The position numbers and the translations under genes were made by a program. The notes under the pieces are model-generated. The model was given only the letters and a program-made list of their open reading frames with translations, was not told the DNA's origin and searched no databases. Of a stretch of 64,000 bases of DNA, positions 8,781 through 16,519 are shown one piece after another. The stretch covers positions 124,001 to 188,000 of the forward strand of contig NZ_AXXR01000003.1 of the NCBI RefSeq assembly GCF_000483125.1, given 5' to 3'. The stretch comes from Atopobium fossor DSM 15642. Lineage in GTDB: Bacteria > Actinomycetota > Coriobacteriia > Coriobacteriales > Atopobiaceae. Position 1 is the first letter of the stretch. Each line of letters starts with the position of its first letter.

Positions 8781-9282
8781 GCGCATAAGTCAAACAAGCG
8801 TACTACAGGGCAGCTGGATGGAATGTAGGCACAGAAAGTGCTCATTTCTATGTCTTTTCAACTGCGTAAGTCCCCAAAGGCAGAACTATCTACAAAGCTT
8901 TGAGCCAAAGGAGCAGCAGTGGTCACTTGGACCAATTGTCTAGTTGAGAGAATGGATGCAACAACGCAGTAGCTCCTTCAGCAAACCACGAGGCACAATG
9001 GATAGCGAGATCTGACGCCTTCATACACCCCAGACGAGCAGCGCCACGACGAGATGAAGCGCCGAGCATCTTATGGGGCATGGCCATCCCGCCTCGCTCT
9101 GGGAGCGAAGAATCACCCACGATCGCTTGCGCGCAAGGGCCGCGAAAACTTTTCCGAAAGGTACAAAGCGCCCTTCGGGAAAGTCGAGTACATCCGTATT
9201 TCGTTTTTACCTCATACGCAGGTACCATCCGCCCCACAAGGCACTTCAAGATGTCGGCCTAGACACGAGGAGGCCTCAGGCC
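8781..9282. other. Gene-free stretch, partly GC-rich, no recognisable feature
   Basis: Several short frames on both strands cross this stretch, but none resembles a protein family or carries a ribosome site. Base composition rises after about 9000 and stays high to 9545, unlike the flanks. This suggests it belongs to the same imported, decaying segment as the yraN remnant that follows. Confidence 0.4.
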
Positions 9283-9542
9283 ATGAGAAAGAGCATCGAC
9301 TTCATCACCATGGACAGCAAGGAGTTCGTCTTTGTGGACACCGCCACCAAAGTGCGGAGTACGACATACCCAAGGAGGAATCCGACCAGGAGTGCTTCGA
9401 GGGCATCGCGGCGGCATACTTTGCCGAGTCCGAGGTGGAGGGCCTCACTAGTATCCGCTACGACATCGTGAGCCTTTTGGTGACGGGCTCCGAGAAGGCC
9501 TTCCTGCGCCACCATAAGAACGTCCTCAATGGCAGGAGGTAG
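9283..9542 (+). pseudogene. Remnant of yraN (UPF0102 endonuclease-like), truncated and frameshifted
   Basis: Two adjoining frames together give a YraN-like C-terminal part. The first (from ATG 9283) reads SIDFITMDSKEFVFVDTATK, matching the family's ExD-hinge-VFVEVKTR strand but with the catalytic Glu-Val-Lys replaced. After about 9356 the match moves to another frame: EYDIPKEE, then FEGIAAAYFAESEVEG, SIRYDIVSLLVTGSEKAFL, RHH. The N-terminal third of the family is missing. The segment is GC-rich compared with its surroundings. It lies between the Abi gene and the Hachiman operon, far from the rnhB/dprA context usual for yraN, so it is probably an imported scrap. Identification comes from motif memory, not a search. 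Confidence 0.6.
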
Positions 9543-9555
9543 ATTCTAAAACGAC

Positions 9556-9581
9556 TGCCCCGAGCCTTCGGGCTCGGGGCA
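9556..9581. terminator. GC-rich hairpin with TTCG loop at the convergent end
   Basis: TGCCCCGAGCC, a TTCG tetraloop and GGCTCGGGGCA form a perfect 11-bp stem. It lies between the yraN remnant (+) and the end of hamB (-). There is no long T tract, so it may be an inherited terminator or a transcription block. Confidence 0.65.
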
Positions 9582-9602
9582 GGGCAAATCACAGGAATCG
9601 CG

Positions 9603-12600
9603 CTACTCGTTTTGCATCCACGCCTCATATCGATTGGTAAAGTAGGCTGGTAGATTTGAAAGGTAGCTTTCTACCTCTTTCTTGTGATGAATTATGAGCA
9701 TGCGGAGAAAGTCACTTGACTTCTCTTCTGCAAACCCAAGAATCTCAACTAGGTCTCTTACGACCATTCGGTCTGCAAAGATTTCTTGAGATATGACACA
9801 ACCCAAAGGCATGCTAACTCCAAACTTGACCTTTTCATGCAGGAGGAAGAGCGACTCCTTTAAATTCACGGGTGCGCTATCGCCGAGAACCGGCTCTAGG
9901 AGATCTGCAATACAAGATATAAAGTTTGCGAGTCCATAACTTATATCATCGCTTAAAGCGCTTTCCACTCTGTGTACGTTGGGTCCCTTTCTTGGCTGAA
10001 ACGTATGATAGCTTTTGAGCTCATTACACATACCGTTGATTGTTCTTCCGCACATCCACATGTTGGCCAAATCGCTTAGCACGGCATCATCAAACCACTC
10101 GTCACCATCCCCCATACAATACCTATAAGCCTTGCAAATTAACGAAAGGCGGTGTCGATTATCTTCTGCAGCTAAGAAAGCGTCCCCATCCGCTGACTGC
10201 AGCCATTGCTTGAGCAGCTCTGTTTTAGCTACTCCCATCTGAGTCTTTGAGTAGATCGAGACGGGCAGGCTTTGAGCTTGATCCTCTAAGGTCTCACATA
10301 TTGCTTGAAACAGCTTCAATAGAAGCTCTTTCATAGCATCATCTGCACTTGCATACGCAAAAGTACTAACACTTAAACTGACCGCATTTACATCATCCGG
10401 TTTCTGTTCCAGCATACCAGCCACGTAAGTCTCGATTGCCGCGAAAGAAATTAGACGGCTGGCAATACAACGTCTTGCTTCAGATATGTTCAAACCAATT
10501 TCAACAAGAATATCGATGAGCAGAGAGGATGCGTCGCGATGCGCGAGCCCCTCCAGCATCATGTTCACAACGTCATTGCCAGGGATAACAGTAAGAGTAA
10601 CGCCTGCTCGCTTCACTGGTAAGTCGTTAAACAATTTTGCAATGGCGCTGACACAAGCTTCGCTTTGACGGTCATCCAACAGGCGGCCATAGTTCTGCGC
10701 TCCATACAAACTCAGTATCGACGGGTCACTGATGAGCACACTGCCCTCACTGTACTTACCCGAACGCGCAACCCTTCCCAAAAGGTTTTGAAAGTCTCTA
10801 GTCTTTACTGTCGAGATACCATTTTCTACTGCTGTGATAATCAAGTATTTGATTGGTAAATTAATGCCCTGCGCCAATGTCGACGTACATGCCACGCATT
10901 TAAAGTTACCTCTTTCGAGTTCGTCCTCTACCACCTGTCTCAAACATCCTTGCAGATTGCCGTAATGGGGCAAAATTCCTGCAAGGATGCCATCATGGAA
11001 GATGTTGTTACCTTGTGTGCTGCCATAGTGCATATCTACTAGCTTGGAAATCCTTTGGCCTTCATCGCTGTTGCAACTAGCAGCCAGACGTGGCAGTTTG
11101 CAGCCATGTCTAATTAGCTCATGCAAACGTGAGAAATATGCGCTAATAAAGCGCGTCTGCGGGAGATACATTGCGACAGGTCCAGTTGGGATGACCTGCT
11201 CCGCCATATACAGAGCAAGCTCTCGCGAAGACACAGCATCGTTGTCTTCATTCTCCAATGCGGGAAAATGCCTGTTCTTTGACTCGCGACCAATTGAATC
11301 CAGCACCTGCACTTTTGGTTTCAACGGCACGAAGTACTCAGATTTCCCGAGCATGTCTAAGTCCCAAAAATTAAGGTGATAACCTTTATCAATTACTCCA
11401 AGCGATTTCTCAGTCTTAGGGATGTCGTTATTAGAGATACACGATTTTGAATCCCCCATTGCCCAGTCGGCAATCTCTTCAGGATTCTGTACTACTGCAG
11501 ATAGCATGACCAACTGCGAATCAGGGTTCTTCTGCTTAATCTCCGCTATTGTCAGCTCATAGGAAGCCCCACGCGATGAGTCGTCGACAAGATGGGCTTC
11601 ATCGAGAATAAATAACTCAGTCGAAACTATTAAGCCGCCCTCATGGCGTTCAACATATGCGAATTTCTCTGGCGTAAAAACAAGTACTCGAGGTTTTGTG
11701 CTTGGTATTCCAAGCCAAGTATCTAACTCAAGTGTATCGGCGGCTTGTCTTACTTCGACGATGTCGGAGAGGCTCTTTTCCAAATCTCTTGCAATTTCAG
11801 AACAAAGTGCACGCAACGGAGCCATTACAACCGCTTGTTTACATTTGCCAGCGAGCACTCTTGACCTAATTAGGAGTTGGATGCTACGCGTTTTGCCTGA
11901 ACCCGTAGGCATCTGGACAAAGAGACTCTTCCCTTTAAAAGCGCCTGCTTGTCCAATACTTTTCTGCGATTGCCAGAGCAGACGACACGCGCTATCAGAT
12001 TTGAGGTATGAACTCCACCGGGCTTTATCCAAGCCACTAAATTCTGGAAGCCATCTACTAGCAGCAAAATTTGTCACTATCCCGATAGCGACATAACAGA
12101 CTTTTCCAAACAAGTAGCTTTCTGGACTATCGATATTGAGTAGTGTTGCAGCTTCTTCTTGCACTGAGTTGAGAGGAATCCTGTCGCCCTCGATATAGCT
12201 GATTAGCTTCGAGAGCCGTAATTCCTCATTCGGAGATGCCCCCTTGAGCAGATAGTTCACAAGAAAGTAGAATCTTGCGCCCATTTCCCCGTAGTAATGC
12301 GAGTTATGCACACGCTCTGAAGCAACTGCTGCAGAGCCAAAGTTCTCTAGCAAGAAGTACGAAGCCATCGCAAGAAGCCAGAAGCCATCACTGAATTGAG
12401 AATGATCTTCTTCGATTGAAGCTGCATCGTAGAATGAAGCGGCCTCTTTCAGTTTTCGCTGCGTATCCTCATCGGGCACCTCACTATGCAACAGTACATC
12501 CACATACGATGACAGAGCATGCATTGCATTGAAGCAAAGGTCGTCAGAATCAAACTTAAACTCGGGATATTCCTCACGTGGAGTAGAGAACTCAACAAGC

Positions 12601-12689
12601 TTCGCTTTTGCTTTAGCGTACTGGAACTTTCTTCTTATCAGCCTCTCGCCGCTCAATGCGTTGTCGTTTGAGGAGTCTCTGCCATTCAT
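9603..12689 (-). CDS. hamB: Hachiman defence helicase HamB (SF2, Ski2-like)
   Basis: A 1028-residue superfamily 2 helicase. An N-terminal domain of about 240 residues precedes the motor. Motif I is PTGSGKT at 261-267, motif II DEAH at 363-366, motif III LSAVV near 396-400, and the motif V/VI region reads STLAQGINLP and NLLGRVARSG. A long C-terminal helical region follows, as in Ski2-type enzymes. It overlaps hamA by four bases (ATGA), so the two are translationally coupled. In Hachiman systems the helicase forms a complex with HamA and, on sensing damaged or phage DNA, releases its nuclease. That mechanism is known for relatives and inferred here. All motifs are intact. Confidence 0.85.
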   Translation of the reverse strand: MNGRDSSNDNALSGERLIRRKFQYAKAKAKLVEFSTPREEYPEFKFDSDDLCFNAMHALSSYVDVLLHSEVPDEDTQRKLKEAASFYDAASIEEDHSQFSDGFWLLAMASYFLLENFGSAAVASERVHNSHYYGEMGARFYFLVNYLLKGASPNEELRLSKLISYIEGDRIPLNSVQEEAATLLNIDSPESYLFGKVCYVAIGIVTNFAASRWLPEFSGLDKARWSSYLKSDSACRLLWQSQKSIGQAGAFKGKSLFVQMPTGSGKTRSIQLLIRSRVLAGKCKQAVVMAPLRALCSEIARDLEKSLSDIVEVRQAADTLELDTWLGIPSTKPRVLVFTPEKFAYVERHEGGLIVSTELFILDEAHLVDDSSRGASYELTIAEIKQKNPDSQLVMLSAVVQNPEEIADWAMGDSKSCISNNDIPKTEKSLGVIDKGYHLNFWDLDMLGKSEYFVPLKPKVQVLDSIGRESKNRHFPALENEDNDAVSSRELALYMAEQVIPTGPVAMYLPQTRFISAYFSRLHELIRHGCKLPRLAASCNSDEGQRISKLVDMHYGSTQGNNIFHDGILAGILPHYGNLQGCLRQVVEDELERGNFKCVACTSTLAQGINLPIKYLIITAVENGISTVKTRDFQNLLGRVARSGKYSEGSVLISDPSILSLYGAQNYGRLLDDRQSEACVSAIAKLFNDLPVKRAGVTLTVIPGNDVVNMMLEGLAHRDASSLLIDILVEIGLNISEARRCIASRLISFAAIETYVAGMLEQKPDDVNAVSLSVSTFAYASADDAMKELLLKLFQAICETLEDQAQSLPVSIYSKTQMGVAKTELLKQWLQSADGDAFLAAEDNRHRLSLICKAYRYCMGDGDEWFDDAVLSDLANMWMCGRTINGMCNELKSYHTFQPRKGPNVHRVESALSDDISYGLANFISCIADLLEPVLGDSAPVNLKESLFLLHEKVKFGVSMPLGCVISQEIFADRMVVRDLVEILGFAEEKSSDFLRMLIIHHKKEVESYLSNLPAYFTNRYEAWMQNE

Positions 12690-13489
12690 TGCGTCATCCT
12701 GTCATAGAGGCTGTTAACAAGCTTCATCAACTTGTTGCCATGGACAATCAGTAGCAAATTGTCCATTCTAAGTCCGACATCTGCAGGCAGGCTTTTGGTT
12801 AAGACTTCACTAGGCGTGCAATACGAGGTGGTTACTGCGGAGCCATACTCCACTGCATAAGGCGAGCCTCCCTTATCCCAGAATCGATGAAGATTTTTTA
12901 CGGTCACGTTGTCTCCTGCACGATCCGCCTTCTTAATCATCCATTCGAGAGACATTGGCATGCGATTAGGATCTTTTGCTGAGCCTGCAGTCGCGTCTTT
13001 AATTCGTTTCAAAAATTCGGCTTCCGTTTTGCCAGAAGTATTTGATTTGACTTCAAAAACTAAGAGCTTATCGTCCGCGGATGGGATGCTACTATCACTT
13101 TGCTGATATGCAATAACGTCAGTTCCTGGACCAGACGCGTTCTTGTCTTCTCTATAGCGATGCTTATAGCGTGGTACTACAAATCCGCATAGACACTCAA
13201 GAATGTCTTCGATAATAATCTCAGCAAAGTCTCCGCTTCTCGCATTACGCCTATCTGTTCTGTCAGGTACAACCGAATTCGTGAGGTATTCACAAATGGA
13301 CAATCCAAAAAGCTTGCTCTCATAATCAAGGTCTTCATCGTATATATATTGTCGACGAAGATGCAGAGCCCACTCATCAAGCTCACTTTCAGTAATCGGC
13401 TCCCACTCAAGCAACCAACAATTTACAGAGGTACCGTCCCCAAAAGTGCACTGTTCCTTCGTGAGCCATGTTTTAAGAGACAGAGACAC
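12686..13489 (-). CDS. hamA: Hachiman defence nuclease HamA (DUF1837)
   Basis: A 267-residue protein of the DUF1837/HamA type, directly upstream of and overlapping hamB. It carries a PD-(D/E)xK nuclease core: GDFAE at about 86-90, PGTDVIAY with Asp about 124, and LLVFEVKSNTSG with Glu about 146 and Lys about 148. GTG at 13489 is taken as start because GGAGG lies 8 bases before it; an upstream TTG at 13504 would overlap that site. The gene order hamA-hamB, the sizes and the four-base overlap all match known Hachiman operons. A family search would settle the assignment. Confidence 0.82.
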   Translation of the reverse strand: MSLSLKTWLTKEQCTFGDGTSVNCWLLEWEPITESELDEWALHLRRQYIYDEDLDYESKLFGLSICEYLTNSVVPDRTDRRNARSGDFAEIIIEDILECLCGFVVPRYKHRYREDKNASGPGTDVIAYQQSDSSIPSADDKLLVFEVKSNTSGKTEAEFLKRIKDATAGSAKDPNRMPMSLEWMIKKADRAGDNVTVKNLHRFWDKGGSPYAVEYGSAVTTSYCTPSEVLTKSLPADVGLRMDNLLLIVHGNKLMKLVNSLYDRMTQ

Positions 13490-13575
13490 CTTACTTGCCT
13501 CCAATAATCTTATGCATCGTACGCCCTTGGTGCCAACCGACCAGGCAATAAATACACAATTTCTAACTGCTTTAT

Positions 13576-13581
13576 ATTATA
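13576..13581 (-). promoter_or_regulatory. Candidate -10 box of the hamAB promoter
   Basis: TATAAT on the minus strand lies 87 bases before the hamA start, in an AT-rich gap between hamA and the silent hsdS cassette. No convincing -35 box is present at 17 bases, so this rests on the -10 match alone. Confidence 0.3.
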
Positions 13582-13587
13582 TACGAT

Positions 13588-14382
13588 TCAACATACACCG
13601 CTCATTTGAATATCTAGGACGGTAACATCTATAAGTTGATTGCGAGCGCGGTGTGCTACGACCAATAAATGATAATTTAGCTGCGTGATGTCGACCTTCG
13701 AAACGTCGATTTCTCCAGACATCAGCTTTGGCAACAGAGCGTCTCGCAGTCCCGCGATCGTTTTCGATTCGTTTTCATTATGCGCAATGGCAGTAAACAA
13801 GCTGTCTAGCTGCGGTCTAACCTTCTCAACCTCTTCTTGGGTGGGCATTGGAATTTCAAGCTGTTCCAAATCCGAGCTCTTAATAGACGGATATGCCGAA
13901 GTGCTCTGTTCGGCGACGCTTTGAAGCTTTGTAGTAATCGATGATCTGGTCAGTGCAAGGTAAATAAATGGGCCACCAACCCCCATAGAATCGCGAACAA
14001 CCGTGAATCCCGTAGAGACAAGCATGTTGTTTGGCGGGTTGCACATTATTCCGTAATGAAGTTGGTTTGGTCGTACAGTTGAATAGACAACATCGCCGTT
14101 CTCCACCTTACGTCTTGCACGGCTGGGCAACTCCTCCGTTGCAGTGTCGATAACCATGGGTCTTTCGAAGTGATTGCGTGTTACCGAGCCCGTATCGACA
14201 TATGCCACAGTCGACCATTTCTCCTTCGGTGAATAAGTCGAAGGATTAAATGTGGCAAAGCATGACAACGGCGTTGGTTCACCTTCGGCCGTGAGGAGCC
14301 AGTCTTCGAAAATCCCGTCGGCTATCTCAGCCAAATTATCATTTGGTGCTCCATCAACCCGCAAAGCTACCATGTACTCCAT
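13588..14382 (-). CDS. hsdS: Silent half-gene cassette of type I specificity subunit (module delta)
   Basis: A 264-residue frame that begins at the recombination core and carries one target-recognition domain. It opens NDNLAEIADGIFEDWLL, the start of an HsdS second half, continues through SCFATFNPSTYSPKEKW, and ends with LRDALLPKLMSGEIDVSKVD, the conserved HsdS tail. It has no ribosome site, and the ATG at 14382 only reads through sequence overlapping the recombinase leader. It is best seen as a stored second-half module rather than an expressed gene. Its 3' end contains the left copy of the perfect 77-bp inverted repeat. Inversion of the segment would bring it towards the expressed hsdS. Confidence 0.8.
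   Translation of the reverse strand: MEYMVALRVDGAPNDNLAEIADGIFEDWLLTAEGEPTPLSCFATFNPSTYSPKEKWSTVAYVDTGSVTRNHFERPMVIDTATEELPSRARRKVENGDVVYSTVRPNQLHYGIMCNPPNNMLVSTGFTVVRDSMGVGGPFIYLALTRSSITTKLQSVAEQSTSAYPSIKSSDLEQLEIPMPTQEEVEKVRPQLDSLFTAIAHNENESKTIAGLRDALLPKLMSGEIDVSKVDITQLNYHLLVVAHRARNQLIDVTVLDIQMSGVC
13667..13743 (+). repeat. Left copy of the 77-bp inverted repeat (site C)
   Basis: The 77 bases are the exact reverse complement of 16430-16506. They cover the conserved HsdS tail and end in the AAATGATAATTTAG core at 13667-13680. The flanking bases diverge, so the identity is confined to the repeat. Confidence 0.92.
14333..14344 (-). repeat. hsdS recombination core, site D
   Basis: A minus-strand copy of the 12-bp core AAATGATAATTT at the beginning of module delta, 62 bases before the recombinase start. 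Outside the core only a few bases match the other sites, so it may recombine less often. Confidence 0.6.
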
Positions 14383-14405
14383 CACGTTCAACGAAAGGAA
14401 CAGCA

Positions 14406-15371
14406 ATGGAGGCAGAAATAAACCAAGTGCTTGTGCGGATGCAAGACAATCTAAGCAGTACGCAGCTACAGCTCTTAAAAAGGACTCTTGAAGATGTGCT
14501 CAATACGCCCATGACAAGCAGCGCCTGCAATAACGCCCACCTATTAGCCCTCTTCCTCACGGCAAAGGAGGTAGAAGGTTGCTCCACAAAGACGCTTGCC
14601 TACTACGAGAGCACCATCAAGCACATGAGCCTCACTGTGGCAAAGCCCTACATACAAATTTGCAGCGACGACCTGAGGCGATATCTGAGCGACTACGAGT
14701 CACAGCGCCACACAGGCAAGGTAACCATCGACAACATCAGGCGTATTCTCTCTAGCTTCTTCTCGTGGCTCGAAGACGAAGACTACGTGGTAAAGAGCCC
14801 CATCCGCCGCATACACAAGGTCAAAACTCCAACGAAGACGAAGAGTGTCTTGAGTGATGAAGACCTAGAGACCCTACGGGACACCTGCAGCGAGCAACGA
14901 GATCTCGCAATTATCGACATCCTCATTTCAACCGGCATTCGCGTTGGCGAGCTCGTCGGGCTGAACATTGCAGACGTGGACCTGCAAAACCGCGAGTGCG
15001 TTGTTACCGGCAAAGGCAATAAGCAACGCTTCGCCTACTTTGACGCCAGAACAAAACTGCATCTCCAAAAGTATCTGCAAGAACGAATGGACGATAACCC
15101 TGCCCTATTTATTGCACTCAAAAATAATGGCGCAAGACTTACAATTAGCGGTGTTGAAGAAAGACTGCGCTCACTTGGCAGACGGGCCGGCGTTGGCAGA
15201 GTACACCCACACAAGTTCCGCCGGACCCTCGCCACGCATGCCATCGACAAAGGCATGCCAATAGAGCAAGTGCAGAAACTCCTTGGACACGCCAGAATTG
15301 ATACAACCATGCACTACGCGCTGGTAAACCAGAACAACGTGAAGGCATCGCATAGAAGGTATTTGGAATGA
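14406..15371 (+). CDS. Tyrosine recombinase (XerC/D-like) associated with hsdS inversion
   Basis: A 321-residue phage-integrase family protein. The N-terminal SAM-like core-binding domain covers about residues 45-135 (LTAKEVEGCSTKTLAYYEST). The catalytic domain carries Arg in STGIRVGEL, HKFRRTLATH (His-x-x-Arg), and LLGHARIDTTMHY with the second His and the Tyr nucleophile, so all catalytic residues are present. ATG 14406 is used because AAGGA precedes it at proper spacing. It lies within the hsdS locus, between four copies of the core repeat, and its stop overlaps the ATG of the next hsdS by four bases. It most likely catalyses the hsdS inversions rather than chromosome dimer resolution. Confidence 0.88.
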   Translation: MEAEINQVLVRMQDNLSSTQLQLLKRTLEDVLNTPMTSSACNNAHLLALFLTAKEVEGCSTKTLAYYESTIKHMSLTVAKPYIQICSDDLRRYLSDYESQRHTGKVTIDNIRRILSSFFSWLEDEDYVVKSPIRRIHKVKTPTKTKSVLSDEDLETLRDTCSEQRDLAIIDILISTGIRVGELVGLNIADVDLQNRECVVTGKGNKQRFAYFDARTKLHLQKYLQERMDDNPALFIALKNNGARLTISGVEERLRSLGRRAGVGRVHPHKFRRTLATHAIDKGMPIEQVQKLLGHARIDTTMHYALVNQNNVKASHRRYLE

Positions 15372-16519
15372 GTACGATTGAGCTTGACAACATCTGCAGG
15401 TATCGCACAGAGAGCGTGTCTGTTGGCCCGCTGCCTTACATAACGACCGAATCAATGCTACCAAATAGAGCTGGAATTGCCGCCAATCTGTCTAAACCTG
15501 CCAGCGAAAAAGCTCGTCTCTTCCATAAGGGAGACATTCTCATCTCAAATATTCGCCCCTACTTCAAGAAGATATGGCAGGCGAATTACGACGGATGTTG
15601 TTCACCCGACGTGCTCGTCTTTGAGCCATCACATTGTGATGCAGAGTACTTGTATTGGCTGCTATCGGACGACGCATTCTTCAACTATATGGTCTCGACC
15701 ACCAAAGGGACCAAAATGCCACGTGGAGATAAGTCCGCAATCATGCACTACACACTCGAGCATATGGACGCTGGAAAACAGCGTGCGATAGCAGGTGTAA
15801 TGAATCCCATCCGTGAGCTCATAACCACTAACCAGCGCACAAATGATAATTTAGAAGATTTGGGCCAAACGCTCCTTGCTCGCTATTTGGAAGCATGTGA
15901 TGAATCTGTTTCTTTGGGTGCCATCATGGGTTTTGGAAACGGATTTGCATTCAAAAGCGGAACCTATGCAGACAATGGCCAATATAAAGTTTTGACCATC
16001 AAGAACGTCCAAGACGGCAGTGTCGATTGCTCCGCGTCAAACAGGATTGATGCGTTGCCGGTAAAGATGAAAAGCTTTTGCAAATTGCAGCTCGGAGATG
16101 TCGTGTTGTCCCTTACCGGAAATGTCGGACGAGTTGGCATTGTCGCAGAAGAGAACTGCCTGTTGAATCAACGTGTAGCTGTGTTACAGCCGCAGTCAGC
16201 ACAGTTATTGCCCGGTCTATATTTCTTCTTTAGGCAAAAAACATTCCAGAACGAAATGATTGGAATCGCCAAGGGAACTGCCCAAGCAAATCTCAGTCCG
16301 GTTGAGACTCTTCGCCTTAATATTCCCTACAACAAAGCGGCCTTCGAGGAACTAAGCGATAGCTTGGCACCTCTCTTCGATTCGATTCTGGCAAATAAGA
16401 TCGAAACGCAAAAACTTGCCGAGCTCCGTGACGCTCTGTTGCCAAAGCTGATGTCTGGAGAAATCGACGTTTCGAAGGTCGACATCACGCAGCTAAATTA
16501 TCATTTGTGCGCTGATTAA
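15368..16519 (+). CDS. hsdS: Complete type I specificity subunit HsdS (modules beta-gamma), opposite to hsdM
   Basis: A 383-residue HsdS with two recognition modules. Residues 1-152 (ISNIRPYFKKIWQANYDG) form module beta and end in the first conserved region NQRTNDNL. Residues 160-345 (LGDVVLSLTGNVGRVGIVAE) form module gamma, followed by the conserved tail LRDALLPKLMSGEIDVSKVD. It lies on the strand opposite to hsdR-hsdM and starts within the stop of the recombinase gene (ATGA), so it is probably translated by coupling from recombinase mRNA. If so, it could supply specificity in trans while the hsdM-linked copy is a half gene. Module beta lacks some N-terminal sequence compared with average HsdS. 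Confidence 0.85.
   Translation: MSTIELDNICRYRTESVSVGPLPYITTESMLPNRAGIAANLSKPASEKARLFHKGDILISNIRPYFKKIWQANYDGCCSPDVLVFEPSHCDAEYLYWLLSDDAFFNYMVSTTKGTKMPRGDKSAIMHYTLEHMDAGKQRAIAGVMNPIRELITTNQRTNDNLEDLGQTLLARYLEACDESVSLGAIMGFGNGFAFKSGTYADNGQYKVLTIKNVQDGSVDCSASNRIDALPVKMKSFCKLQLGDVVLSLTGNVGRVGIVAEENCLLNQRVAVLQPQSAQLLPGLYFFFRQKTFQNEMIGIAKGTAQANLSPVETLRLNIPYNKAAFEELSDSLAPLFDSILANKIETQKLAELRDALLPKLMSGEIDVSKVDITQLNYHLCAD
15833..15854 (+). repeat. hsdS recombination site A
   Basis: 22 bases identical, in reverse orientation, to 16493-16514. They begin CAGCGCAC and continue into the AAATGATAATTTAG core, encoding the central conserved region Gln-Arg-Thr-Asn-Asp-Asn-Leu of HsdS. About 20 further upstream bases match site B imperfectly. 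Confidence 0.85.
16430..16506 (-). repeat. Right copy of the 77-bp inverted repeat (site B, long arm)
   Basis: Exact reverse complement of 13667-13743. It encodes the HsdS tail on the + strand and, on the minus strand, supplies the stop that ends the half-length hsdS next to hsdM. Confidence 0.92.

Larger units (their letters stand above)
13667..16514. other. Invertible segment: recombinase gene between shuffling hsdS modules
   Basis: The core AAATGATAATTT occurs four times in alternating orientation: C 13667 (+), D 14333-14344 (-), A 15841 (+), B 16495-16506 (-). Exchange between any opposed pair flips a segment of 0.65 to 2.8 kb and joins a different recognition module in frame at the Asn-Asp-Asn-Leu codons. 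The recombinase is encoded inside. The layout parallels the hsdS-recombinase loci of Streptococcus pneumoniae and other bacteria, where inversion switches methylation specificity. Repeats are seen; switching is inference. Confidence 0.8.

Noticed and set aside
14406-15371. Prophage or integrative element marked by the tyrosine recombinase
   Set aside because: No phage or transfer genes and no attachment repeats are present; the recombinase is enclosed by hsdS repeats, which explains it better.
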